This document shows positions 9,070 to 18,080 of a stretch of DNA of 64,000 nucleotides, piece after piece (position 1 is the first letter of the stretch; each line of letters begins with the position of its first letter). The translations under genes were made by a program, and so were the position numbers. The notes beneath the pieces are model-generated. The model did not search any database. It saw nothing but the letters and a program-made list of their open reading frames with translations, and was not told the DNA's origin. This DNA is from Halopseudomonas pelagia CL-AP6 (GTDB lineage Bacteria > Pseudomonadota > Gammaproteobacteria > Pseudomonadales > Pseudomonadaceae), in NCBI RefSeq assembly GCF_000410875.1, contig NZ_AROI01000026.1:1-64000 (forward strand). Direction: 5' to 3'.

Positions 9070-10106
9070 TGACCCTCTCCAGCTACTCCACAACATCCTA
9101 TTCACCCGATAGCCTGCAACGGCAGCCACAGGCGAAGGCGCGCTCAGGGCTCAAAAAACTGACTGGCCAGCGCTTGCCTTGGGGGAGTACTCAGGAGGTC
9201 GTGCCCGATACCTTTATGCGGCCAGAGCCAAAAAGCTTGAGATTCTGGGAGCAAGAGTACAAGCGCAGAGCAGAATTGAAAGCCAAAGGTACTTACAAGC
9301 CCAAACCAATGGAGAAAATCGATTTTCACGATCGTTGCGACCATGAGCATTACCGACATGCACCATGGGCTAAGCGTTCTCAGTTATGGCTTTTCCTTCA
9401 TGCTTTCGGGAAAGTTGTCTTCTTTATCTTCTTAGCCCTCGGATCTTTAGTAGCAATTACAAGTGGTTTTATGGATAGCGGTGGTTTTTTAGAAAATTTC
9501 CTGACTAGTTTTCAGGCATTGTTTCTGGCTATAGGGCTGCCATCCCTTTTAACGTGGAACATTGCCTCCCTAGTCATCCACAAATTCCCCCGCCTCTGGG
9601 CCAAGCCCGGCAAAGGCCCCAAATGGGAGCTCAATCGCCGCACCGGCATGATCACTGTATTCAAGTACCACCGAAGCGAAGTCACCGAACAACGCGCTCC
9701 CTTCCATGAGTTCGACGCCTATATCAACACCACCCCTGACCGTCAGGGCTTACCGATGAACGTGCTCAGCCTGGAGCACCGCTATTCGGATATCAGCATT
9801 CACTTCGGCGACATCCAGCCGCCGGATCGCACCGTGAACCAACCGCTCGCGCTGTGGGATTTTATCCAGAACTACATGGACACCAGCCACCCACTACCGG
9901 ACGCACCGCTATTTGAAGAGCACCGCCACAACGACCCGACCACGGTTGAACACGACAAGGCAAAAGGCCGTAACCCGCGTTCCTGGATCGATATGGACGA
10001 CGAGACGTTCAAACAGGCGCAGCACGACATGCGCGGCCGGGTAGATAGAATCAACACCCTGACCCGCCCGAATCTGATGGCGCAGTATGTGGAGTATCCG
10101 ATTTAA
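9069..10106 (+). CDS. T6SS immunity protein paralogue, copy 3
   Basis: 345 residues. The ATG at 9069 overlaps the stop of the orphan tip (TGATG), matching the coupling seen for copies 1 and 2; an alternative upstream start at 9024 would sit inside the tip and is less likely. The C-terminal half is nearly identical to copy 2 (for example KPGKGPKWELNRRTGMITVF and HDMRGRVDRINTLTRPNLMA). The membrane region is the most divergent of the three (FLHAFGKVVFFIFLALGSLV, then IGLPSLLTWNIASLVIHK). Its cognate toxin is presumably the orphan tip at 8266-9069. The immunity role is inferred. Confidence 0.78.
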   Translation: MTLSSYSTTSYSPDSLQRQPQAKARSGLKKLTGQRLPWGSTQEVVPDTFMRPEPKSLRFWEQEYKRRAELKAKGTYKPKPMEKIDFHDRCDHEHYRHAPWAKRSQLWLFLHAFGKVVFFIFLALGSLVAITSGFMDSGGFLENFLTSFQALFLAIGLPSLLTWNIASLVIHKFPRLWAKPGKGPKWELNRRTGMITVFKYHRSEVTEQRAPFHEFDAYINTTPDRQGLPMNVLSLEHRYSDISIHFGDIQPPDRTVNQPLALWDFIQNYMDTSHPLPDAPLFEEHRHNDPTTVEHDKAKGRNPRSWIDMDDETFKQAQHDMRGRVDRINTLTRPNLMAQYVEYPI

Positions 10107-10362
10107 GCCCATGACCCAAAAGCCAGGTGCCTGCCCATACCAACACCACGCTAGCGCCAATGTGTGGCGCAAATAGCCAAATTCGCCACACCGACCAACA
10201 AGCATTGAACCAAATCCTCCAACTCAGGCTCGTAGCATTAGCAATGTGACGCCGGCGTCACGAGACCTTAATCAACCCGCCTTAATTGAAGCGCATCATT
10301 CGTTTCTCCAGGCCGAGTACTGCGTCGGGCAGTTACTCGTTTCACCTATCAGGACCCGTCAG

Positions 10363-11040
10363 ATGACCGCCTTATTGAACTACGCCACGTTACCCTCCCT
10401 CCCGGCTTACAATGCCTTGCAGCAGTCGGTAATTGATCAGGCGCGTAGCTGGATTCTGCATGACGGTCTGGTGCTTGATTGCGAGACCTGCGGCCTGGGC
10501 GAGGCGGCGGAGATTATTGAAATAGCCATCATGACCATGGGCGGAGTGTTGTTGTTTAATTCGTTGATCAAACCGTCCCTTCCGATCCCCGAAGAGGCAA
10601 CGGCCGTGCACGGCATCACGGATGATATGGTCGCGAACGCGCCAAGCTGGCCAGAGGTGCATGACCAGATATGGCAATTGATTAAGGGCCGACCGGTACT
10701 CGCTTACGGCGCTGCATTCGACTTCGGTCGGATCGATGTTATGGCGCACCTTTATGGCTTGGAATCGCCGACTGTCAGCTCGCACACAGCGAGCCGGATA
10801 GCGCTATCGAACGGCACATCATGGATGTGTGTCATGCAAGCCTACGCGCAGCTCTGGCAAGAACCGACAGCTTGCGCCCAAAGCGCTGACGGATGGCGCT
10901 GGAAAGCTCTTACTGAAGCATGCCGGGCGCAGGGCATTCCTGTCGGCCGAGCCCATCGGGCCCTGGACGATTGCTTGATGACGCAGGCCTTGGTCAATGC
11001 AATGGCAGGGGAACCGGTTACCCGGGCCAATACCTTCTGA
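10363..11040 (+). CDS. DnaQ-like DEDDh 3'-5' exonuclease
   Basis: 225 residues from the ATG at 10363. A GTG at 10246 would add 39 residues with no family match, so I prefer 10363, which has AGGA a few bases upstream. All exonuclease motifs are present: Exo I LDCETCGLG (the DxE pair), the HGITDDMV stretch, Exo II AAFDFGRIDV, and Exo III HRALDDCLMT with the His and Asp of the DEDDh class. These enzymes remove nucleotides from 3' ends with two metal ions. It is shorter than DNA polymerase III epsilon and lacks a clear C-terminal polymerase-binding tail, so it is more likely a stand-alone nuclease of accessory DNA. It stands alone between the T6SS island and a degenerate region. Confidence 0.85.
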   Translation: MTALLNYATLPSLPAYNALQQSVIDQARSWILHDGLVLDCETCGLGEAAEIIEIAIMTMGGVLLFNSLIKPSLPIPEEATAVHGITDDMVANAPSWPEVHDQIWQLIKGRPVLAYGAAFDFGRIDVMAHLYGLESPTVSSHTASRIALSNGTSWMCVMQAYAQLWQEPTACAQSADGWRWKALTEACRAQGIPVGRAHRALDDCLMTQALVNAMAGEPVTRANTF

Positions 11041-11110
11041 GGGTTACAAATCAACGCACAATGGCCCAGAGTGGGTAACAACGCTGTTCCGAAAACGTTG
11101 AATGATGTGT

Positions 11111-11566
11111 TAATCACGAAAAAGCTTGCGGGGTACCCACCGCAGGTAAAACACCATCCCGAAGAGCTCAACCAGCGACTGCACCACGATCACAACGGCA
11201 GCCACTTCCCAGCCAGCCGGTAGCGAATTAGCGCACGTTTTGTGCGGACTTCAAATCAGCGCTCTGACAGAGCGGCGGCGGCGAGCGGACCCAGCACCAC
11301 TACCAATGCTGGCCAGATATCGGCAGGTGCAAATGCAGCCGAAAGCTCGGCTCCCAGCATCAGCCACAGATAGAATGGCAGTAATAGCAGATGCAACAAC
11401 AGGTTGATGGGTGTGACCGCTATTGCACGAGGTACGCTACCCTTCCCCAGTTGGCTAAAGGTGATAAACCAATAGGTGCATGGCACTAAGAGCACGAGCA
11501 GAACGCCGAGCCGCAACGCTGGATCAGCAGGTAACCATTGCACTAGCAGCCAGGCCACGACAGGCA
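11111..11566 (-). pseudogene. Broken ACR3 / arsenite-type bile-acid:sodium symporter family transporter
   Basis: On the minus strand, 11256-11558 encodes RLGVLLVLLVPCTYWFITFS and AIAVTPINLLLHLLLLPFYL, recognisable as the middle of an ACR3-type arsenite permease. After a TGA at about 11256 the family sequence resumes in another frame (NSLPAGWEVAAVVIVVQSLV, LRWVPRKLF) and ends at TAA 11111-11113. The 5' half is missing: just upstream, at 11567, sequence of an IS1182-type transposase begins on the other strand. So the gene is truncated by an insertion or deletion and also frameshifted. It should not be functional. Confidence 0.75.
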
Positions 11567-11790
11567 GACGATGGCAGTAAGCTCAAGGCGGTTAATAATC
11601 TCAAGCACAATTTCATTAGCACCACACTGAAGCGGCGAATGGAGAACATAGAAGTGAGCATTAGCAGGTCCCTGACCGCACTCGATGCTGCTGACCGACA
11701 AGATCGTCCAGTCTCGGGCGCCAACCTGGTCCGTTTGGAAGGGAGAGTCGCCAAGTTGAATACTCTAATCAAGTCTTTTACACACTCTGG
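11567..11790 (+). mobile_element. IS1182-family transposase fragment
   Basis: A short segment reads DDGSKLKAVNN, then LKRRMENIEVSISRSL and LDAADRQ, ending near KLNTLIKSF. This is the conserved stretch after the first catalytic region of IS1182-type transposases (typically DGSKFKAVNNRDKNFT, followed by a helical linker with LDTADRQ). The rest of the transposase and both ends of the element are absent, so it is a relic. It abuts the truncated ACR3 gene at about 11566. An open frame continues to 11923, but its tail no longer looks like the family. Confidence 0.7.
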
Positions 11791-12057
11791 GCCAAAAGCA
11801 GACACCCAGAGGGCAGTAAAACAAATCTTATCTGGCGTCTTTTTCGGACATACTGCCACAGGATCTGCAGTACCCGCGCAATCCACACGCCACCCGTTCG
11901 GCCGCGGCGCTTCAACTAATTAAGAACCACAGAGGTGCCCAGCAGCATGATGACCGTAGCCAGCAATGCGACACACGGATAACTGGCATAGTTGATCACT
12001 GCCCTCTTCGGCCTGGGCCAGGGAGCAGGCCCTTGACCAGATATCCCGGAGAACATC

Positions 12058-13431
12058 ATGAGCCACGTATTCCACCGCAGCCTCAATCAAGGCTATCCAA
12101 CTGCGGTTAAGGGCGACGGCCCCTACCTGATCGACAGCCAGGGCCGCCGCTACCTTGATGCCAGCGGCGGAGCTGCTGTCTCCTGCCTGGGGCATAGCGA
12201 TGCGCAGGTCATTGAGGCTATCCAGCAACAGGTGAGCACATTGGCTTACGCGCACACGTCGTTTTTTACCAATGAGCCCATGGAGGAGCTGGCTGACTTT
12301 CTGATCGCGCGTGCACCCGAAGGTTTGAAGTCGGTGTACTTCGTCTCCGGCGGCTCAGAAGCCATCGAAGCGGCGTTGAAACTGGCTAGGCAATACTTCA
12401 TAGAAATAGGCCAACCTCAGCGTACGCACCTGATCGCACGCCGCCAGAGTTACCACGGCAATACGCTGGGCGCCCTGGCTACGGGGGGTAATGCCTGGCG
12501 CCGCAAACAGTTCGAGCCACTGCTGATTGACGTCAGCCATGTAGCCCCTTGCTATGCCTATCGAGAACAGAAGGATGGCGAGTCCGCTGAAGGGCTCGGC
12601 ATCCGCTTGGCCGCCGAGCTGGAAGCGGAAATCCTCCGGCTCGGCGCCGAGAACGTTATGGCCTTCGTGGCCGAGCCCGTAGTAGGTGCCACCTTGGGGG
12701 CAGTCCCCGCAGTCACTGGCTACTTCCGGCGTATTCGTGAGGTTTGTCAGCGTTACGGCGTGCTGTTGATACTAGATGAAGTGATGTGCGGCATGGGCCG
12801 GACGGGTACCCTGTTTGCTGCCGAGCAAGAAGGCGTGACTGCGGACCTGATCACCATTGCAAAGGGACTCGGTGCAGGTTATCAGCCGATCGGTGCGACG
12901 CTGGTCAGCGCTAAAATCCATAACGCTATCGCCAGCGGCTCAGGATTTTTCCAGCATGGCCATACCTATATTGGCCACGCCACCGCCTGCGCCGCAGCCT
13001 TGGCAGTTCAGAAGGGGATTGAAGAGCGTAATCTGCTCCCACGCGTATGTAGCCTCGGCGAAGGTTTGCGCGAACGCCTGCTAGAGCGCTTCGCGGCCCA
13101 TCCCAATATCGGCGATATTCGTGGTAGAGGGCTGTTCCAAGGCTTGGAGTTGGTTGCCGATCGCGAGAGCAAAAAAGTCTTTGATCCCGCGCTCAAACTC
13201 AACGTCAGAATCAAGCAAGCGGCAATGGAACAAGGCCTGATGTGCTATCCGATGGCCGGCACTGTCGACGGCCAAGAAGGTGATCACATCCTACTCGCCC
13301 CACCGTTCATTCTCGAAGAAACGCATCTGGATGAGATTGTTCAGAAGCTGGAAATTGCCGTGCACAGCGTACTTAACCGCATTTACAAGGAGCCAACCAC
13401 ATGCCGATCCGGTCGCGACTCAGCACTCTGA
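12058..13431 (+). CDS. Class III (PLP) aminotransferase, aspartate aminotransferase-like family
   Basis: 457 residues, start supported by GGAGA 8 bases upstream. The PLP fold-type I class III pattern is complete: the SGGSEAIEAALKLARQY glycine-rich phosphate-binding part, the YHGNTLGALA stretch, the LLILDEVMCGMGRTG segment with the Asp that holds the pyridine nitrogen, and the Schiff-base Lys269 in TIAKGLGAGYQPIGA. The family transfers amino groups from omega-amino acids or amines to an alpha-keto acid; the substrate cannot be told from the sequence. The 3' end overlaps the following carboxymuconolactone-decarboxylase-family gene by 31 bases, so the two are probably one transcription unit. The unit is bounded on both sides by decayed genes, suggesting it arrived or survived as a small cassette. 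Confidence 0.9.
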   Translation: MSHVFHRSLNQGYPTAVKGDGPYLIDSQGRRYLDASGGAAVSCLGHSDAQVIEAIQQQVSTLAYAHTSFFTNEPMEELADFLIARAPEGLKSVYFVSGGSEAIEAALKLARQYFIEIGQPQRTHLIARRQSYHGNTLGALATGGNAWRRKQFEPLLIDVSHVAPCYAYREQKDGESAEGLGIRLAAELEAEILRLGAENVMAFVAEPVVGATLGAVPAVTGYFRRIREVCQRYGVLLILDEVMCGMGRTGTLFAAEQEGVTADLITIAKGLGAGYQPIGATLVSAKIHNAIASGSGFFQHGHTYIGHATACAAALAVQKGIEERNLLPRVCSLGEGLRERLLERFAAHPNIGDIRGRGLFQGLELVADRESKKVFDPALKLNVRIKQAAMEQGLMCYPMAGTVDGQEGDHILLAPPFILEETHLDEIVQKLEIAVHSVLNRIYKEPTTCRSGRDSAL

Positions 13432-13964
13432 GTGAAGACTCAATGAGTGCGGCGCAGCGCACTGTTCTAAGCGACATCCTGAGCGGTCCACGAGGCAATC
13501 TTGATGGCCCATTCCTGGCCTGGATTCATAGCCCTGAGCTCGCCGATCACGCTCAGCGCTTGGGACGATTCTGTCGCTATGGCACGCGTCTGGAGCTTCG
13601 CTTGAGCGAACTCGCGATCCTTTTCACTGCGGCTTGGTGGCAGTCTCAAGCCGAGTGGCAAATCCACGCGCCTATTGCTCGTGAGGCCGGGGTTTCTAAC
13701 GCAGTCATTGAGGCGTTGCGCCTGCAACAGGAACCTGAGTTCACTCGGCCTGACGAACGCCTGATTTATCAATTCGGCAAGTCGCTCTACACCCACCGAC
13801 GGGTTGATGATGCACTCTATGCTGAGGCCGTCGGCATCTTTGGTGAGCCCGCGGTAGTCGAATTAGTCGGTATTCTTGGCTACTACGCCTTGGTAGCGAT
13901 GACATTGAATGTCTTCGCAGTACGGCGGGACACGGATACTCCCCTGCCATTCTCTGAAGGCTAA
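13401..13964 (+). CDS. Carboxymuconolactone decarboxylase / AhpD-like family protein
   Basis: 187 residues. The ATG at 13401 lies inside the end of the aminotransferase gene and is preceded by AAGGAG at good spacing, so I prefer it over the internal Met at 13443. The core helices match the family: GPFLAWIHSPELADHAQRLG, LRLSELAILFTAAWWQSQAE and HAPIAREAGVSNAVIEAL, then DERLIYQFGKSLYTHRRVDD. The CxxC redox pair of true AhpD is absent, and in the position of catalytic residues there is WQIHAPIA. So it is unlikely to be a peroxidase partner. Members of this subgroup are often found beside PLP enzymes or hydrolases of small-molecule catabolism; the substrate is unknown. Confidence 0.85.
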   Translation: MPIRSRLSTLSEDSMSAAQRTVLSDILSGPRGNLDGPFLAWIHSPELADHAQRLGRFCRYGTRLELRLSELAILFTAAWWQSQAEWQIHAPIAREAGVSNAVIEALRLQQEPEFTRPDERLIYQFGKSLYTHRRVDDALYAEAVGIFGEPAVVELVGILGYYALVAMTLNVFAVRRDTDTPLPFSEG

Positions 13965-14324
13965 TTCCGGCTCGAATATCCGCTGCGGATCCGGATCAAA
14001 ACAGCCCAAAACCGGTATCCACTCCTATTGTAGGCGTCGAAATGACCTGTAGTGGGGCTCCCGCCAACACATAAGCCACATGCGCACGGGAGCCCTCCTG
14101 GCGCTGGGGGATCTGTCTGTTCGAGACTCTTGCGCCGCGCTGAAGCTGCCGCAGCTTTTTCCACTCAGTGCGATAAAGCACAGACGCGGCTATCGTTATT
14201 ACTAAAGCTGATCTCCGCGATAATACCTTGGTGCTCCTGCCGATACGTGGTGATCAGTTCGAAGTACCGAACCAGCCCATTACAACCTGCCTGGAAAGAC
14301 CATGTTGCCGCCGAAGCAGGCGTT
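13965..14324. other. Non-coding or decayed stretch
   Basis: No reading frame here has family character or a ribosome site. It separates the aminotransferase unit from gene scraps downstream of the cus operon and probably consists of eroded DNA. Confidence 0.5.
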
Positions 14325-14519
14325 TTGGCCAATTTCCACACCGACGTTGAAGGCAAGCAGGTTTGCGACCAGGCCATCCGGGGAGATGTTGTATTCGATG
14401 GTTTTCGACGACAGGCCAAAGCCGTGGAAGAAGCCGAGGGCCAGGAATATCCAGAACACACGATAGCCACCGGCGGCCGAACGCGCACGCCAACGGCCAT
14501 CAAACAAAATTGACAACAC
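14325..14519 (-). pseudogene. HupE/UreJ-family membrane protein fragment
   Basis: The minus strand reads VFWIFLALGFFHGFGLSS, then SPDGLVANLLAFNVGVEIGQ. This is the hallmark core of HupE/UreJ_2 membrane proteins (HGFGLA... followed by NVGVEIGQ), which often accompany heavy-metal efflux genes and may carry nickel or cobalt. The match stops right after the GQ at about 14325, and the remaining membrane helices are gone. It lies downstream of cusA on the same strand, so a formerly longer metal operon may have been truncated here. Confidence 0.6.
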
Positions 14520-14573
14520 AAAGACTCCAACAGATTTGCTTTAAAGAGCTGCAACGCAGCAAGACGCAATCAG

Positions 14574-14807
14574 TCAAGCCGCTTTGGGCGGGCGATCTAG
14601 GCGGTATCGAAACCTGCGGGGGGAGTCTCCGGCATGGGGCGAGAGTTGCTGGAGTGACATCCTGGCGCCAGAGACGGGCCGGATCGTTGGGTGATCGAGA
14701 GATTCGTGGCTGTGATTACCCCTATCATGATGCGCGTGATCATCTAACTTTTCGTCAATATCATCGTGACTGCGTGGGTGGTAATCATGCCCCTCTTCAT
14801 GATTCAA
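14574..14807 (-). CDS. Short histidine-rich open frame (uncertain gene)
   Basis: 77 codons on the minus strand between the cusA terminator-like hairpin and the HupE scrap. The first 40 residues are crowded with His and Asp (MNHEEGHDYHPRSHDD, then DDHAHHDRGNHSHESLDH), typical of metal-binding linkers or N-termini of cation transporters. The second half is Arg/Pro-rich and looks non-coding. No ribosome site is visible. It may be the head of a lost cation-transport gene. Confidence 0.3.
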   Translation of the reverse strand: MNHEEGHDYHPRSHDDIDEKLDDHAHHDRGNHSHESLDHPTIRPVSGARMSLQQLSPHAGDSPRRFRYRLDRPPKAA

Positions 14808-14814
14808 GCACTGA

Positions 14815-14859
14815 CCAACAACATGGCATCCCAGTCACGCACGGGTGCCATGTTGTTGG
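14815..14859 (-). terminator. Long hairpin behind cusA
   Basis: A perfect 14-bp inverted repeat (ccaacaacatggca at 14815-14828 and its complement at 14846-14859) lies 45 bases after the cusA stop. There is no U-run, so it may act as a processing or mRNA-stabilising hairpin as much as a terminator. Confidence 0.55.
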
Positions 14860-14903
14860 ATCTTCTGACCCTCCTGACCATCAGCGTTTTATCCGCGTGC
14901 CAT

Positions 14904-17900
14904 TCAGTCAGAAATACCAGGGGCTTCAGGTTTGCCGCAGACCTGCTTTTCTGCACGTTTCAGCCGTCGGTTCAGCATCATCCAGTAGGCCGCAGGCAGC
15001 ACCAGCATCGAGAGCAGCGGCGCGGTGACCATGCCGCCAATCATCGGCGCAGCGATACGGCTCATGATCTCGCTACCCGTGCCGGTCCCCAGAAGAATCG
15101 GCAGCAAGCCGATAATCAGCACCAGTACCGTCATCGCCTTGGGTCTGACCCGTTGCACTGCCCCATCGCGCACTGCTTCGAGTAATGCCGCCTGATCACC
15201 CGCGCCGCGGGCCTGGCTGGCTTCCCAGGCGTTGCGCAGATAGAGCAGCATGATGACACCAAACTCCGCAGCCACCCCGGCCAATGCGATAAAGCCCACG
15301 CCGGTGGCCACCGACTGGTTGTAGCCGAGCAGGTAGAGAAACCAGAGCCCGCCGGTCAGTGCAAAGGGCAGCGTGGCCATGATCAACACGGCTTCGCCCA
15401 CCCGCCCAAAGGCCAGATACAGCAACAGGAAGATGATCACCAGCGTCGCCGGCACTACCCACATCAGGCGCTCATTAGCCCGCTGCAGAAACTCGAATTG
15501 CCCCGAGTAGGACAGGCTCATGCCCGGATCCAGGGTGATTTCCGCATCAATACGCTGGCGCAGATCGCGCATCAACGAGGCCATATCGCGGTTGCGCACA
15601 TCAATGTACACCCAGCCAGAGGGCCGCGCGTTTTCGCTGCGCAGCATCGGTGGCCCGTCACTGATGCTAATCCTGGCCACAGTACCCAGGGTGATCTGCG
15701 CGCCTCCGGGCGTCAGGATGGGTAAATCCCTGAGCGCCTGAGGTGAATCGCGCCAGTCTCGCCCATAGCGCAAGTTGATCGGGTAGCGCGCCAGGCCTTC
15801 AACTGTTTCGCCAATATTGCTGCCGCCCACTGCGCCGCCAACAATCGCCTGCACATCGGCGATGTTAAGCCCATAGCGTGCGGCCTCCTGGCGGTCGATG
15901 TCGACATCCAGGTAGCGGCCGCCCGTTAGCCGCTCAGCCTGGGCCGAACTGACACCGGGTACCTGACGAGCGACCTGCTGTATTTCCTGGGTCAGCGCGT
16001 CGATTCGCGACAGATCGCTGCCGGCCAACTTGATCCCCACCGGGCTCTTCACGCCAGTGGCGAGCATGTCGATGCGGTTGCGAATCGGCGGAATCCACAG
16101 GTTGGCTAGTCCAGGCACTTGCACCGCCTGGTCCAACTCCTCGACCAGCTTGGCCGGGGTCATGCCTTCACGCCACTGATCCCGTGGCTTGAACTGGATA
16201 GTGGTTTCGAACATTTCCAACGGCGCTGGATCAGTGGCGGTTTCCGCCCGCCCGGCCTTGCCGAAGACCCTGGCCACTTCCGGCACGCTGAGAATCATCG
16301 CGTCGGTCTGCTGCAAGAGCTGCGATGCGCGCTGGGCGGATAGGCCCGGCAGCGCAGTCGGCATGTACAGCAGATCGCCCTCATCCAACGGTGGAAGAAA
16401 CTCACCGCCCAGACGCGAGATCGGCCAGAGGCTGGTCAGAAACACCAGTAGGGCGACCAACAGCGTCGCTTTCGGGAAGCGCAGCACGCCGTTAAGCAGC
16501 GGTTTGTATATCCAGACCAGAAAGCGGTTCAACGGGTTGCTGTGCTCAGGCCGGATACGGCCACGCACGGCATACAGCATCAGTACCGGGATCAAGGTGA
16601 CGGACAGACCCGCGGCGGCGGCCATGGCATAGGTCTTGGTGAACGCCAAAGGCCCAAACAGCCGGCCCTCCTGCGCCTCGAGGGTAAACACCGGAATGAA
16701 CGACAAGGTGATGATCAGCAAACTGAAGAACAGCGCCGGCCCCACTTCAACCGTTGCGTCGGTAATCAGCTGACGATGCTGCGGCCCATCCAGCTCTTCG
16801 CCCGGATGCTCCTCGCGCCAGGTTTCAAGCCGTTTGTGCGCATTTTCGATCATCACGATGGCCGCATCGACCATCGCTCCGATGGCGATCGCGATACCGC
16901 CAAGTGACATGATATTGGCGTTGATGCCCTGCCACTGCATGACGCCAAAAGAGATCAGCACACCGATAGGCAAGGCCACGATAGCGACCAGGGAAGAGCG
17001 CAGGTGCCAAAGAAAAACCAGACACACCAGCGCGACAACAATGAATTCCTCTATCAGTTTGCGGCTAAGGTTGCTGATGGCGCTGTCTATCAACTCGCCG
17101 CGGTCATAGGTGGTGACGATCTCTACGCCCTCGGGCAGGCTCGCGGACAATTCTGCCAGCCGCTCGCGTACCCGCTCGATTGCTGCCCGTGCATCACCGC
17201 CACTGCGCAGGATCACCACCCCGCCAACCACTTCGCCCTGGCCGTCCAGTTCAGCAATACCGCGGCGCATTTCCGGCCCCGTCTGAATCCGCGCAACATC
17301 GCCCAACAACACCGGTACGCCCGCCTCCGTGAGTTTCAACGGGATCTGCCGAAAGTCGGCGAGGCTTTCCAGGTAGCCGCCGGCGCGCACCATGAATTCG
17401 GTTTCGGCCATCTCAACCACCCCGCCACCAGTCTCCTGATTTGCGGCGCTGATGGCGGCGCTGATCTGCTGTTGGGTAACCCCCAGATTCGCCATGCGTT
17501 GAGGGTCCATCACCACCTGGTACTGCCGCACCATCCCCCCAACCGTGGCAACCTCGGCTATACCGGGTAAAGCCTGCAGTTCGTATTTCAAAAACCAGTC
17601 CTGCAACGAGCGCAGTTCAGCCAGGTCTCGGGTGCCGCTGTGATCGACCAGCGCGTACTGATAGATCCAGCCCACCCCGGTTGCATCGGGCCCCAATGAG
17701 GGCGTGACGCCTGCCGGCAAACGACCCTGAACCTGATTGAGGTATTCCAGCACCCGCGAACGGGCCCAGTACAGGTCAGTCCCTTCATCGAACAGCACAT
17801 ACAGATAGCTATCGCCAAAGAAGGAAAAGCCCCGCACCGTCGCTGCGCCGGGGACCGACATCATGGTCGTGGCCAGTGGGTAAGTGACCTGATTTTCAAC

Positions 17901-18080
17901 GATCTGCGGGGCCTGGCCTGGATAGCTGGTGCGGATGATGACCTGGGTGTCCGAGAGATCCGGCAAGGCGTCCACCGGCATGCGGTTCATCGACCACAGC
18001 CCCCAGGCGACGACGACGACAGTAGCCAGCAGTACCAGCAGCCGGTTATTCAAGGACCAGCGAATCAGCGCGGCGATCAT
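14904..18080 (-). CDS. cusA: CusA-type Cu(I)/Ag(I) RND efflux pump
   Basis: 1058 residues from the ATG at 18080, which overlaps the cusB stop (ATGA); upstream in-frame codons up to 18143 lie inside cusB. It is the inner-membrane proton-driven pump of the CusCBA tripartite complex. N-terminal signature [20 protein letters not shown], then [16 protein letters not shown] of heavy-metal RND pumps. TM4 reads [20 protein letters not shown], the form found in monovalent-metal (Cu/Ag) pumps, and not the DFG-type motif of CzcA. Two porter repeats with methionine-rich periplasmic parts and the second TM block ([20 protein letters not shown], then [16 protein letters not shown]) complete the usual 12-TM architecture. 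Length is normal. Last gene of the cusCBA operon, followed by a hairpin. Confidence 0.95.
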   Translation of the reverse strand: MIAALIRWSLNNRLLVLLATVVVVAWGLWSMNRMPVDALPDLSDTQVIIRTSYPGQAPQIVENQVTYPLATTMMSVPGAATVRGFSFFGDSYLYVLFDEGTDLYWARSRVLEYLNQVQGRLPAGVTPSLGPDATGVGWIYQYALVDHSGTRDLAELRSLQDWFLKYELQALPGIAEVATVGGMVRQYQVVMDPQRMANLGVTQQQISAAISAANQETGGGVVEMAETEFMVRAGGYLESLADFRQIPLKLTEAGVPVLLGDVARIQTGPEMRRGIAELDGQGEVVGGVVILRSGGDARAAIERVRERLAELSASLPEGVEIVTTYDRGELIDSAISNLSRKLIEEFIVVALVCLVFLWHLRSSLVAIVALPIGVLISFGVMQWQGINANIMSLGGIAIAIGAMVDAAIVMIENAHKRLETWREEHPGEELDGPQHRQLITDATVEVGPALFFSLLIITLSFIPVFTLEAQEGRLFGPLAFTKTYAMAAAAGLSVTLIPVLMLYAVRGRIRPEHSNPLNRFLVWIYKPLLNGVLRFPKATLLVALLVFLTSLWPISRLGGEFLPPLDEGDLLYMPTALPGLSAQRASQLLQQTDAMILSVPEVARVFGKAGRAETATDPAPLEMFETTIQFKPRDQWREGMTPAKLVEELDQAVQVPGLANLWIPPIRNRIDMLATGVKSPVGIKLAGSDLSRIDALTQEIQQVARQVPGVSSAQAERLTGGRYLDVDIDRQEAARYGLNIADVQAIVGGAVGGSNIGETVEGLARYPINLRYGRDWRDSPQALRDLPILTPGGAQITLGTVARISISDGPPMLRSENARPSGWVYIDVRNRDMASLMRDLRQRIDAEITLDPGMSLSYSGQFEFLQRANERLMWVVPATLVIIFLLLYLAFGRVGEAVLIMATLPFALTGGLWFLYLLGYNQSVATGVGFIALAGVAAEFGVIMLLYLRNAWEASQARGAGDQAALLEAVRDGAVQRVRPKAMTVLVLIIGLLPILLGTGTGSEIMSRIAAPMIGGMVTAPLLSMLVLPAAYWMMLNRRLKRAEKQVCGKPEAPGISD

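Noticed and set aside
10246..10362. GTG start for the DnaQ-like gene
   Set aside because: The 39 added residues do not look like exonuclease sequence; the ATG at 10363 has a better context.
11480..11923. 147-codon frame as an intact gene
   Set aside because: Its middle is an IS1182 transposase scrap, and its start lies within the broken ACR3 gene; the rest is unrelated.
14363..15028. 221-codon plus-strand frame after the HupE scrap
   Set aside because: Low-complexity Arg/His/Gln composition and antisense overlap with the cusA end; no family features.
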